Positions 1-9,219 of a DNA stretch of 64,000 nt are shown here, in pieces. A model generated the notes under the pieces. The model worked only from the letters and a program-made list of their open reading frames with translations, ran no database searches and had not been told where the DNA came from. This DNA comes from Saprospiraceae bacterium (lineage in GTDB: Bacteria; Bacteroidota; Bacteroidia; Chitinophagales; Saprospiraceae), in assembly GCA_016722285.1 (NCBI GenBank), contig JADKGI010000009.1, positions 1-64,000 on the forward strand, written 5' to 3'. Both the position numbers and the translations under genes were made by a program. Numbering within the stretch: position 1 is the first letter of the stretch; every line of letters begins with the position of its first letter.

Positions 1-1241
1 TTTTAGATGGGTTTGCAACTTTTTTACTCTGTTTATAAGAAACTCCTTCATACGTGGCGTACCCTTCCTTAGCTTCTTTTAAAATCCTTGCGTCAACAAT
101 ATCCCGTTTTGGCAAGTTGGCCCCGGCATTTTCCACTACCAGTTTAAAAGCTTCTTTGGCTGATTGTTGATTGATCGGCATAGATGCCCACGGTTTATCC
201 ATCTTTACATATTGCAGGTTTGCTGCTCCACCCTGGGGTTGCACACCTCCATCCCAGTTGTCGGTTGTTACTTTTGTATTTCCTTCAACCACATTCCCGG
301 ATATATACCATTTACCAAAATCACTTACATCATTTCGCATGGAAGGATTAGCAATGCGATACGATACATCGCCCGGCTGAGTTGCAGGGCCTGGTTTATA
401 ATAGTTGTTGACAATATTAAATTTTGAAAAAGAAAATCTTGGATCACCTGCCTGTTGATTTTCGCCACCATATAAACTGTTATAACCCCAGTTATACAAT
501 ACATTATTGCGATAATCTGTATAACCCGAACCCGATCCCATGCGGGGATTACGGCTGCTGTTATGTGCAATCAGGTTGTGGTGATAGGTACCATAATTTG
601 ATCCCCAGATGCCACCAAAACCATGGGCTCCTTTTATATGGGTTGAATTGAACATGCTTTCGGAAATAATACACCACTGAACGGTTAAACTATCGCAATG
701 ATAAACAGACATGGTTTTCATCAACACTCCAGCTTACAGACACATGGTCTATTATAATATGTTTTGCAAACCTGCCCGACATGGCATCATGATCTACTCC
801 CGATTCATTTCCTAACCTAACTCGTATATACCTGATGATCACATTGTCTGCGCTAATGATAAGTGGACTTTTTTTAAGGCAGATACCATCACCAGGCGCA
901 GTCTGCCCTGCAATGGTTATAAAAGGATGCTTAATGGTAAGTGGACTTTCGAGTTCAATAGTACCTGACACTCTAAATACTACCGTTCTTGGCTCCTTTG
1001 CTTCCACAGCAGCCCGCAAACTTCCTTCTCCTTTATCATTCAAATTGGTTACTTCATATACAACACCACCACGTCCGCCAATAGTGTATTTCCCGTAGCC
1101 TTCGGCCGTTGGAAATGCAAGTTGTTGTCCATCAGAATTAGATGGGACCACATTATCGTTGTCCGTTGTTTTTACAGTTTGCTTACCTGCATTACATGAC
1201 AATATGATTATCGCCATTAAAACTGAAACTATTCTTTTCAT
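1..1241 (-). CDS. Pectate lyase, PL1 family (frameshifted, runs off left edge)
   Basis: Predicted secreted lyase that cleaves polygalacturonan by beta-elimination. The N-terminus is a lipoprotein-type signal (MKRIVSVLMAIIILSC, Cys16). The PL1 beta-helix begins at about residue 42 with FPTAEGYGKYTIGGRGG and includes GTIELESPLTIKHPFITIAGQTAPGDG and HVSVSWSVDE, all typical of Bacteroidota PL1 lyases. The frame breaks at the T4 run 715-718 (one base too many). In the shifted frame the protein continues with MSVYHCDSLTVQWCIISES, then HHNLIAHNSSRNPRMGSG and FRN-type repeats to base 1 with no stop, so the C-terminus lies outside the window. It is the last visible gene of the leftward locus, about 85 bp after DUF1593 copy 1. 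The family call is strong; exact substrate (homogalacturonan or RG backbone) is not readable from sequence. Confidence 0.85.
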
Positions 1242-1325
1242 AATTGATAATTTTCTTTTTACCTCACTTTGATTTGGGTTTATTCAATCCATTTATTTTC
1301 CAATTTTCCTTTTAGCTTTCAATTT

Positions 1326-2396
1326 TTATTCAACTACATCAATAATTACCCGTTTGTATCTTGTTAATCGTGGTGTGCCATGGTCAGTAACTGCAAGAAT
1401 GATATGCATAGTACCAGTTCCGGGAGGCATGACACGACTTTTCTTGACTACAAGCCACGCCTTTCTGACATTCCTCTTGTACCTGCTTCTTTATAACAAA
1501 ACCATTCATATGAAAGCAGGTCACCATCCGGATCAGTTGTACCAACTGCACTTAGATCAACCCGATCACCTTGTTTGGCTTTGATATAGGTTGGATTTTC
1601 GAGCTTCACTAATGGTGGATGGTTAGCTTTATTGTAAGGCGTGATAGTCCAATCCATACGGGAAGCAAAGTCGTTCTGGAAAGCTTCACGCCACCTCCAT
1701 ATTGTTGCCTGGTTTGTTTCATGCCATTCGCCATCCTGGCCCAGCACTTCATCATCTGCCTTTGTCCATATCGGATGCGTTTCGGGTTGATAAAACCACT
1801 TCTCGGTTTTGGGTAAATACAATTCATAACGACCTCCCCAGCTGCCCCAATTGGGATGATCGAGACTGTTCAATCCATTGTTAACGAGGTAAAGGAAAGC
1901 AGGCGTGTCGCCTTCCATCATGTATTCCCAGCGGGGATACATCTTTCCTAGTGACCCCTTGCTACGAATTACGATCTACTGCGTTAATCAGCATTTCAGA
2001 TCCCGGTGAATCCTTTCCTTCGCCAACACCATTCATGCCACCAACGGGAATTCCTTTTGAAATACATTTCTGTAAATATTCAGCTTTCGGAAATCCCGGT
2101 TCGTGCAGTTCCAGATTGTCACGTACTTTTCCATAAGCTTCAACTATCTGTTGAATACGATCGGGATTAACCGTTTTCACCACCTCTGTAGCAACAAGGC
2201 CTTCAATATCTAGTTGGTTTGAATAGGTCAATAATCGAACCATCGACATCTGGTCATCCGGATCACCGCCAATGTCGGTGAGTACGAATAACCTGGGTTT
2301 TTCCTGGGCATTAACTGTTGTGCTTGTAAATGCCAGAGCGACTGTAAAGATCATGAGCCATCTGCTTTGCAATCCGGGAAAAGCAATAAGTTTCAT
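1326..2396 (-). pseudogene. DUF1593 (Sde182 nucleoside-hydrolase-like) protein, copy 1, internally deleted
   Basis: The start at 2396 (MKLIAFPGLQSRW) gives a clean signal peptide. The N-terminal domain carries the nucleoside-hydrolase-like acidic motif DIGGDPDDQMSMVRLL followed by SNQLDIEGLVAT, as in the other three copies here. After GSEMLINAVDRNS the frame stops at about 1962. The next recognisable sequence, LGKMYPRWEYMMEGDTPAF, starts only about 20 bases later. In the intact copies these two blocks are about 105-125 codons apart, so roughly 300 bp of the core fold is missing. A second break at 1471-1472 (an AA run on the coding strand where AAA is expected) interrupts the C-terminal cadherin-like part, which then runs to the stop at 1326 ending in RVIIDVVE. 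The homopolymer break may be a sequencing error, but the internal loss is not of that type. Probably non-functional unless misassembled. Confidence 0.75.
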
Positions 2397-2528
2397 AATT
2401 ATGTTATTTGTCAAATTGTTACTGTTCATTTTTTAAATTTTCATCACCCGTTGCTTTCGCCTCATGATATTTTGCAAAACCGAAATAGTGTCATTCGAAA
2501 CCTTCTAGATCGTACTAATTACGTCGTA

Positions 2529-4406
2529 CTAAAACCACCCAGTCCTTGTTCTGATTATTAGAGCCTTTCCCAAAGACTTCAAACCATCGCCTTCAATACT
2601 TTTGATAGTTCCATCCTGCAACGCTCCTCCATTTCTTGGATCGTACCATTTAACTGAGTATGTGGCGACAGTCTCCTTTAAGTCCAGGTATTCTCCGGGA
2701 GGCTCACCCAAATCCAGATAACTTTCTCCGCCTTTTTTTAGTAAGATTACATAAGTATCCTGTTTCTTTGCAAAGCAAAAATCACCGATCTGGGAAGGGA
2801 AAAAGGAAGATATTAACTCGTTTTGCGAGGTCATTTCTGTTACAGGCAATTCATTTTTTGCGAAAAAATCAATGCATATCTTTCCCATATTCCAGAACAA
2901 ATCCCTGCTACGATAATCCTGGCAGGTGAGATCTGATTCCGGGTGTTTATAACCGAAATACCACTCGGTACCCCAGCCTCCGGCCAGCATAGCACCCCAA
3001 AGTCCGTTAGTTCTGGCATTAAAGTGTTCAGGATCTTCACTATCTGTGATCAGGGCATGGCTGGCATCACCAGGCTCATCACATGCCACTGCCCATACTT
3101 TTCCTGTTGCTTTAGATTCATCGATTACCCGTTTAGTTAATGAGTTAACCCTTCTAAAATCAGATTTATTTGTTTGAAGAGATGCACCGGTCAATTTAGA
3201 TTGATCGCCATACATTGAATCAAACCAATCGCCATTATGAATAACCATGTGGTGGTGATAAGGATCGGTATCAAAAATGTACTGTGCAACAGACCGGCGT
3301 TCTGTTGGATAGGATGGCATTGATTTCAAACCATCAAAATTCCTGCTCCAATCACCAACTTCCTCACAAAGGTTCCAGTTTAAGGCAAGGTGATGGCCAA
3401 ACCTGGCAATCAACTCACGATAATATAACCTGGTGTTGCCGCCATTGCCACCAAAGTCCAACAGACCCTGGTTCTCTGCTTCAAATGTTTTAAAATGAAG
3501 AAAAAGACCAAGCATTTGAGCATGATCAAAAACCATTGCCCATTGGTCAAGTTTTGAGCAATCAAAACGGTCCCATGTATTATAATTTATATAGGGAAAC
3601 ACATTCTGATCATCACCTTCAATATTGTTAGTTAAAAATGAAAAAGCGTTAAGCCCTTTAGAAGCCAGGTAATTTACAGCTCCAATAATTTCTTTTCCCC
3701 TCCCACCTGACCATTGGGTATCACCGGGTTTCCAATCTTTCAGATGTGGCCCCCAGGTTTTTACCATGTCGTCTTTGTGACCGTCCGTTTTAAAATCGCC
3801 ATCAAATCCATAATAAGAAAGAAAATTTTCTGGTGCATCAGACCCGCATTTGTAAAAGTATTTACCCGTTTCTGCAAATCTTAAATATCTTTCACCAACA
3901 TATTGAAGCCTGCCATGTGCCCTGAAATCTCTGCCTGTTTTATCAGTTGGGGCAATTGCGAATTTGCCTGTGATACCATCCATATATCCTCCGGTTGGAA
4001 CCCTTTCATCAGTTCTCGACCTGATAGCAGCCCATTTTCCTTTTTTAAAATCGACTTTATACTGCCAATCGCCAATTTCATCCGGAGTAAAATGCGCCCG
4101 CCATTTGTTACCTGAAGTGGCGGACGTCATTCCGGCATTACCATCAGCAGCATAGTACCCTGGTACAGTATATACTTTTCCTGTTTTTGGATGGAAAAAA
4201 GTAACATTCAGCCGGTAATTTAAAAAAGAATTATACTCATCTGTCTCGGAAACCTCAGGACCTTCAAAGGTTAATGTTACTGTGTGCCATTTTTTGAGCT
4301 CACCTGAAACTTTTAGGTTCCTTGTTGCCGAATTTCCAGGGGACTGGGCTATTACCTTTACAATAAAAACTGAAATTAGAAATACTAAAAAAAGTCCCTT
4401 CTTCAT
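2529..4406 (-). CDS. DUF5060 domain glycoside-hydrolase-like protein
   Basis: Secreted protein of about 625 aa. I prefer the start at 4406 because it gives a signal peptide, MKKGLFLVFLISVFIVKVIAQ. Residues about 30-130 form a DUF5060 beta-sandwich (LKVSGELKKWHTVTLTFEGP ... FTPDEIGDWQYKVDF). A TIM-barrel-like middle follows, with HFKTFEAENQGLL, LNWNLCEEVGDWSRNF, VIHNGDWFDSMYGD and VWAVACDEPGDASHA. The C-terminus (FAKNELPVTEMTSQNELISS to the end) resembles the small beta domain that closes DUF4038/DUF5060 enzymes. The acidic residues in NLCEEVGDW and ACDEPGD are plausible catalytic candidates, but that is inference. Proteins of this kind are common in pectin and hemicellulose loci and mostly uncharacterised. 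It sits between two DUF1593 genes, 36 bp after copy 2. Confidence 0.75.
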   Translation of the reverse strand: MKKGLFLVFLISVFIVKVIAQSPGNSATRNLKVSGELKKWHTVTLTFEGPEVSETDEYNSFLNYRLNVTFFHPKTGKVYTVPGYYAADGNAGMTSATSGNKWRAHFTPDEIGDWQYKVDFKKGKWAAIRSRTDERVPTGGYMDGITGKFAIAPTDKTGRDFRAHGRLQYVGERYLRFAETGKYFYKCGSDAPENFLSYYGFDGDFKTDGHKDDMVKTWGPHLKDWKPGDTQWSGGRGKEIIGAVNYLASKGLNAFSFLTNNIEGDDQNVFPYINYNTWDRFDCSKLDQWAMVFDHAQMLGLFLHFKTFEAENQGLLDFGGNGGNTRLYYRELIARFGHHLALNWNLCEEVGDWSRNFDGLKSMPSYPTERRSVAQYIFDTDPYHHHMVIHNGDWFDSMYGDQSKLTGASLQTNKSDFRRVNSLTKRVIDESKATGKVWAVACDEPGDASHALITDSEDPEHFNARTNGLWGAMLAGGWGTEWYFGYKHPESDLTCQDYRSRDLFWNMGKICIDFFAKNELPVTEMTSQNELISSFFPSQIGDFCFAKKQDTYVILLKKGGESYLDLGEPPGEYLDLKETVATYSVKWYDPRNGGALQDGTIKSIEGDGLKSLGKALIIRTRTGWF

Positions 4407-4442
4407 GATTCTATTATTTAATATCATTTATAACATTCGTAA

Positions 4443-5525
4443 TTAAGGAAGCATCCAGTCAGCCCGCAGCGCAAAGTCTGCCTGAACCTCCGCCCGCCAC
4501 TTATAGACACTCTCAGGTCCCGGGCCATCATACCAATGATTTTTTGCAGGATCTGGTTGAATAAACTGACCGCCCCAACTTTCCTGGTCGGGTTTGTTGG
4601 GATCGTTTAAACCCCGGACTGCACTAACAAGAATCAGGAACGAAGGTGTATCCCCTTCTCTTACACCCTTTTTATCCGGGTCCATCGTTGTGTCTTCCGG
4701 ATACATCAGGCCCAATATTCCATGTCCACGGTGAATGTTTTTATAAACCCAGTTTATATCAGTGAGCGTAGAGTCCGAACCAGGCGCATAAGACATCATC
4801 CCTCTAAAAGTATTATCTGCTACGATGATGAACAGGTCAGGGAAGTTATCCAGCAGCCATTGCACCGTATTGTCCTGCCTTGCAATAGAATAAATGCGCA
4901 GCTTACTCAGAAAGCGTTTAAGCTCATTGGGCGTACGGGTATTTTTCACTTTCCAGATTGCCTGAGCAACTTCGTACGTACCGCCCCAGGCACAAACAAA
5001 TACCGGCCGATCATCTTTCTTATCAACGATACGAATAATAGCGTTTGAAGCTTCTGTATCCATTTCCTGACCCAGGTTTGCCATCCCACCTTTTCCATAG
5101 GTTTTATCACGGCCTTGCCAGGTAACCGCACGCAAATTGTCGGCGGTTGGATATCGCTTATCATGTTTTCTCAGGTTCTCATCTACCTGGTCGTAAAAAT
5201 TAAGCAGATCCAAAATATTTTGCTTTCTCGCTATATTAGCCCTGGTGCCTGCTGATTCAATTAACCCCTCAACTTCTAAATCGTTTGTATACAGCAGCAA
5301 GCGGATCATCGATTGTATATCATCCGGATCACTTAGTTTCTCGGGAGCGCCATAAGGTGCTTTAACCGGGATAACATCAAGCGGCGGAAAGTCTGACATG
5401 ATAATCACACGGGGTTTAGGGATAGCTTTATCCGAGCCCTTTTTTATTCCATTTCCGTCACTTGCCCTGCTACTTAAAAAAAATAATGCAAGCGATGCTA
5501 TCACAGTAAGAATATATTTTTTCAT
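4443..5525 (-). CDS. DUF1593 (Sde182 nucleoside-hydrolase-like) protein, copy 2
   Basis: Secreted protein of about 360 aa; the start at 5525 yields the signal peptide MKKYILTVIASLALFFLSSRA. It has only the nucleoside-hydrolase-like domain and lacks the C-terminal cadherin-like module of copies 1 and 3. The N-terminal acidic motif is split: SDFPPLDV comes first, then an insertion, then SDPDDIQSMIRLLLYTNDLEVEGLIESAG. Downstream family blocks are RPVFVCAWGGTYEVAQAIWKV, LRIYSIARQDNTVQWLLDNF and GVREGDTPSFL, ending with QADFALRADWMLP. The family is named from a Saccharophagus cellulose-binding protein, and its reaction is not established. The gene lies 36 bp upstream of the DUF5060 gene and 68 bp after the PL1 gene, so it is very likely co-transcribed with both. 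Confidence 0.8.
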   Translation of the reverse strand: MKKYILTVIASLALFFLSSRASDGNGIKKGSDKAIPKPRVIIMSDFPPLDVIPVKAPYGAPEKLSDPDDIQSMIRLLLYTNDLEVEGLIESAGTRANIARKQNILDLLNFYDQVDENLRKHDKRYPTADNLRAVTWQGRDKTYGKGGMANLGQEMDTEASNAIIRIVDKKDDRPVFVCAWGGTYEVAQAIWKVKNTRTPNELKRFLSKLRIYSIARQDNTVQWLLDNFPDLFIIVADNTFRGMMSYAPGSDSTLTDINWVYKNIHRGHGILGLMYPEDTTMDPDKKGVREGDTPSFLILVSAVRGLNDPNKPDQESWGGQFIQPDPAKNHWYDGPGPESVYKWRAEVQADFALRADWMLP

Positions 5526-5593
5526 TTTTCGCATTTTATAAAATAATTTCGATTTATTATTAAACACTTATCTCTTACTCCTTTTAGTTTAGA

Positions 5594-7660
5594 TCACAAA
5601 GAGTTCATATAAACTTCAATGTTCTCATATTTTGGATCCAGATCGTGGCCATTTGCTTTTGTCTTTTTCAGATCAAGTCCACGACTGATTTCCCACTTGT
5701 CTGGAATGCCATTTTTATTTGCATCTACCGGTGCGTTCGCCTTGGGATATTTTGCAAAACCTCCATTGGGCCAATCAGCAGTTGTACCAGGGATAAATCC
5801 GGTGCCGTTTTTCACTGTTTGTGAAACATAGGATGTAATATTGTCCCTTACCGGTTTGGTCGCTCCACCTTTTTCAACAACCAATCTATAAGCTTCTTCA
5901 GCAGATTGCATAATTACAGGAATAAAAGGAATAGGCTCACTGATAACCGCAACTTCCGATTTGCCAAAAACGCTTTTAAAATCATCCGGCAACTTGTTTC
6001 CTTTTCCATAGCATTGTGCCCAACGGGTATTTTCGCTCCAGGCATACTTCGGGTTTCCCTTTGAATCAGGGCCTTTTTTAAGCGTATTACCAACATAGTT
6101 CAGGCGCAGGTAATCGTTTTCTGACCCGTAACCCGTGCCCACAAAGTTGTAGATAACATTGTTCCTGAAATCATAAGTGAGCATATCTATACGAGGATTT
6201 CGTACCCGGCCATGTGCCAAAAGGTTGTGATGAGATGAAACCCATCCCCATCCAACGCCCACTGAGGTCATGGAATGATTGCCTTTTTCATGAGTTGAAG
6301 CGCTGAGCCCACCGTAGATATATGACCACTGGATAGTGGTTGCTTCCCTCATATTTTGACCATAAGTATTAAAAACCTGGTCGCAGGCAAAAGCAATATC
6401 ACAATGGTCGGCAATAATATTCATTCCGCTAAGGTCCAGCGCATGGGTTTGTTCGCCAAGTAACCTTTTGAGGTCCCCGGGGCCTTTAATATCACCCACA
6501 CGAATGCGGAGGAACCTGAGAATTACATTATGTGTTTCAACTTCAATTCCAAAATTCCTAATCTGTATACCTTCGCCCGGGGCCGTTTGACCAGCTATGG
6601 TAATGTAAGGGTTCTTGATCTCGAGTGGAGCCTTCAGGTTGATAGTTCCTGAAACAGCAAAGACAATATATCGTGGGCCTTCTGCCTCTACGGCTTCACG
6701 TAAGGTACCGTGAATTAATTTTTCAGCGGCCAGCGCAGGAAACCCCGGCAACAGCGGACGACCTTCCCCCGAATGTGCATTCCCAAGGTCATCAACATAA
6801 GGAATCCATTTCCCTTCGCCAAGCGTTGTGGCATAATCACTTGCCTGTCCATAAGTACCTTCCGGCCGGCCGGGACGGCCCTTCAACAAGTAATCATCCA
6901 AAGAAGTTACTACAAAGACCCTACCGCCTCGTCCACCGGTAGCATAGCGACCAGCCCCTTCCGCTTCGGGGAAGGCAAGCGTTTGGCTGCCTGCAAATTT
7001 CTTAACCGGTACCATAGGCGTCAATTCAATTTCTACATAGGGGCTTCCATTGGTTGAACCGGTTAAATTGGTCACTGTCATTTTAATTCCGTTCGGCAAC
7101 ACATAATTTGAAGCGAGGTAAAAATCATTTGGCAATCGCTTTGCACCGTAGGAAGCTAACAAGTCCACGATGTTATCTAATTTTTTCAGGAAACCCGGAA
7201 TTACCGCCGAATCAAGATAGGGAAATCGTGAAGCAAGTTTTTTTCCCTTTGCAACTGCCTCTATCCGTCCATGTTGTACACCAAATACCAGTGGCCGCCC
7301 AACGTGTAATTTTATTGATGGATATTCCCGGTCAAAAGAATAGTATTCTGATTCATAGGCAAGTTGATCGAATATTTTTTCACCAGCCCATCCATTTTCC
7401 TCTCTTTGATCGCTAAATAAAAGTGGGTATACCTCATTCCCCTGTGCTATTTGAGGCATCCTGTCAAATACATTTTTTGCAAGCAGCTGCGGTTGTATTT
7501 CCCAGGGGGTTTCTGTTGTTAAAAGTTTCCCCAGGAAAGGGAATTCCTGTAATAATGTCTGCGCCTCAGCAGTACCTTTCAGCGGGTTAGCAGTTTGTCC
7601 TGAAACTGTGCCGAAGTATAGTATAAAAATCAGAAACGTTGTTAATCTATTCTTACGCAT
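5594..7660 (-). CDS. Pectate lyase, PL1 family, with long N-terminal extension
   Basis: Intact 688-aa secreted lyase (signal peptide MRKNRLTTFLIFILYFGTVSG). The PL1 beta-helix occupies about residues 226-688: SQTLAFPEAEGAGRYATGGRGG, GTLREAVEAEGPRYIVFAVSG, NPYITIAGQTAPGEGIQIRN, MNIIADHCDIAFACDQVF, HHNLLAHGRVRNPRIDMLTYDFRNNVIYNF, and a C-terminal ANGHDLDPKYENIEVYMNSL tail. Residues 22-225 precede the lyase domain and match nothing I recognise; they contain QHGRIEAVAKGKKLASRF and a small beta segment (YVEIELTPMVP). Expected action is eliminative cleavage of polygalacturonate in the periplasm or at the cell surface. It lies 77 bp downstream of the GH140-like gene in the same leftward operon. Confidence 0.88.
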   Translation of the reverse strand: MRKNRLTTFLIFILYFGTVSGQTANPLKGTAEAQTLLQEFPFLGKLLTTETPWEIQPQLLAKNVFDRMPQIAQGNEVYPLLFSDQREENGWAGEKIFDQLAYESEYYSFDREYPSIKLHVGRPLVFGVQHGRIEAVAKGKKLASRFPYLDSAVIPGFLKKLDNIVDLLASYGAKRLPNDFYLASNYVLPNGIKMTVTNLTGSTNGSPYVEIELTPMVPVKKFAGSQTLAFPEAEGAGRYATGGRGGRVFVVTSLDDYLLKGRPGRPEGTYGQASDYATTLGEGKWIPYVDDLGNAHSGEGRPLLPGFPALAAEKLIHGTLREAVEAEGPRYIVFAVSGTINLKAPLEIKNPYITIAGQTAPGEGIQIRNFGIEVETHNVILRFLRIRVGDIKGPGDLKRLLGEQTHALDLSGMNIIADHCDIAFACDQVFNTYGQNMREATTIQWSYIYGGLSASTHEKGNHSMTSVGVGWGWVSSHHNLLAHGRVRNPRIDMLTYDFRNNVIYNFVGTGYGSENDYLRLNYVGNTLKKGPDSKGNPKYAWSENTRWAQCYGKGNKLPDDFKSVFGKSEVAVISEPIPFIPVIMQSAEEAYRLVVEKGGATKPVRDNITSYVSQTVKNGTGFIPGTTADWPNGGFAKYPKANAPVDANKNGIPDKWEISRGLDLKKTKANGHDLDPKYENIEVYMNSL

Positions 7661-7737
7661 AGTTTGTCAATTTAATTTTGCTGAAACACATTTTGATAAA
7701 ATTTTTTGTATAGGTTCTTTCAGAACTAATCAGATTT

Positions 7738-9204
7738 TTATTTGGTTACCTGCAGCACCAAAATCGCATCTTCCCAATTTGTTGGCGGCACCATATCCCT
7801 TGCTTCTTTATCTTTAAATGAAGCTGCTTTCTCCTTTTTTCCAATGCCGGGATTAAACCAAAATGCATCAGCATCTTTATTTAAAATATTTTTTACCCGG
7901 CAAGCGGAATTGTTTGAAAAATATACCAGGGCCATATCGCCTGATTTTGAAGTGACAGCAGTTTTTAAACTCTCTGCTTCACCAACGCCTGAAATAACAT
8001 TACCATCCGGTACCCATTCATGCCACTTGTGGTCAATTAAAAATTGCTTGCCAATAATGGCCACTTGTTTTGCGGCTGGAAAATCCAGGGCCTGCTTCCA
8101 GGTATAGCCACAATTGTAATCTCCTTCATTGCCCCGCATGGCCCAGACGGGTCCTGCACCATATGTATGGCCTGCACCACCCGCAAAGAATGTGTGATAA
8201 AATTGTCTGCGAACTCTCACCGGGGTAACCCATCCGCATTCGTGGCGATAAGAGCCATATTCATAAGACCCCTCTAAAAATAAACTTGGCTTCACGGGAT
8301 TTTTTAATTGATATTCATTCAACATTGTCCTATACACATCATTGACTTCTTTCCATACTTCCACACCATTTGCATCTTGCCAGACATCTTCATGAAACCA
8401 CTGTGATGAGCCATAAGGAGCATCGCCGTTAGGGTGGTAAGTCATGAATACTTCATCCCATGCAGGACTCTTTTCATTCCATGCCGGTGATTGTCCTGTG
8501 GTGCCTTTTACTATCCCTTCAGCCATTGCACGGTATATAGGGCGGTCATCATAAGCGCTATATTTTTGATTTTTGTCATAAGCATCAAATTGCGCTTTTG
8601 TATCACCCCCTAACATCCAGATAATATGGGGTTCTTTGCCATATCGTTTGCCAATAAATTCACCATAGATTTTCGCTTGTTCGACTGAATAAAGCCCTTT
8701 TCCGGTAATCAATTGAGAGGCCCAACAAGGCAATAGCGCAAGATACATGTTTCGCTTTTTTACTGCTTCGATGACGTAGTCTGCATGATCCCAGTAATCA
8801 TTTGGAGTATTCATATTGCCACCTTTAACAATCAAAGGTTCGGAGGTAATTGGTTTATTCTCATCACCTACAAACGGTCTATGGCCATAAGCATTGGCGG
8901 CATTATCAGGGCTTCTATCAAGTCCGCCGCCATGTGGAGACCAATGAGCCACCGCTTGTATTACTGTGAAGCCAAGTGTCTGGCGATGATCAAGATACTG
9001 ATCAATTTCTTCTCTTGTTAATTGCTGAAACACACCCCAACCTGTATCCCCAATCCATAGAAAAGGGCGACCATCTTTATGTTGGACGAAGTGTCCATTG
9101 GACGAAACTTCTAATTTTCCATTCACTTGCCAAGGTGCTTGCGATAAAACACTACAGCTATTCAGAATTACTAAACAAATACATGTTGTTATGATATTTT
9201 TCAT
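7738..9204 (-). CDS. GH140 / DUF4038 apiosidase-like glycoside hydrolase
   Basis: Intact 488-aa secreted enzyme; the signal has a lipobox-like Cys (MKNIITTCICLVILNSC). The N-terminal DUF4038 TIM barrel starts with LEVSSNGHFVQHKDGRPF and LWIGDTGWGVFQQLTREEI, then FTVIQAVAHWSPHGGG, EPHIIWMLGGDTKAQFD, VFMTYHPNGDAPYGSSQWFH and LFLEGSYEYG. The C-terminus is a small beta domain (DMALVYFSNNSACRVKNIL, KEKAASFKDKEARDMVPP). The best characterised family with this architecture is GH140, whose founding member removes side chains at apiose in rhamnogalacturonan II. That activity for this protein is inferred from family. It lies 15 bp after DUF1593 copy 3. It is the main reason to link this locus with the apiose-type operon at 25-35 kb. 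Confidence 0.8.
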   Translation of the reverse strand: MKNIITTCICLVILNSCSVLSQAPWQVNGKLEVSSNGHFVQHKDGRPFLWIGDTGWGVFQQLTREEIDQYLDHRQTLGFTVIQAVAHWSPHGGGLDRSPDNAANAYGHRPFVGDENKPITSEPLIVKGGNMNTPNDYWDHADYVIEAVKKRNMYLALLPCWASQLITGKGLYSVEQAKIYGEFIGKRYGKEPHIIWMLGGDTKAQFDAYDKNQKYSAYDDRPIYRAMAEGIVKGTTGQSPAWNEKSPAWDEVFMTYHPNGDAPYGSSQWFHEDVWQDANGVEVWKEVNDVYRTMLNEYQLKNPVKPSLFLEGSYEYGSYRHECGWVTPVRVRRQFYHTFFAGGAGHTYGAGPVWAMRGNEGDYNCGYTWKQALDFPAAKQVAIIGKQFLIDHKWHEWVPDGNVISGVGEAESLKTAVTSKSGDMALVYFSNNSACRVKNILNKDADAFWFNPGIGKKEKAASFKDKEARDMVPPTNWEDAILVLQVTK

Positions 9205-9219
9205 TTTGGGGATTTCATC

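Noticed and set aside
7714..7726. Small hairpin GTTCT-TTC-AGAAC between GH140 and PL1 genes
   Set aside because: A 5-bp stem with no U-run behind it is too weak to call a terminator.
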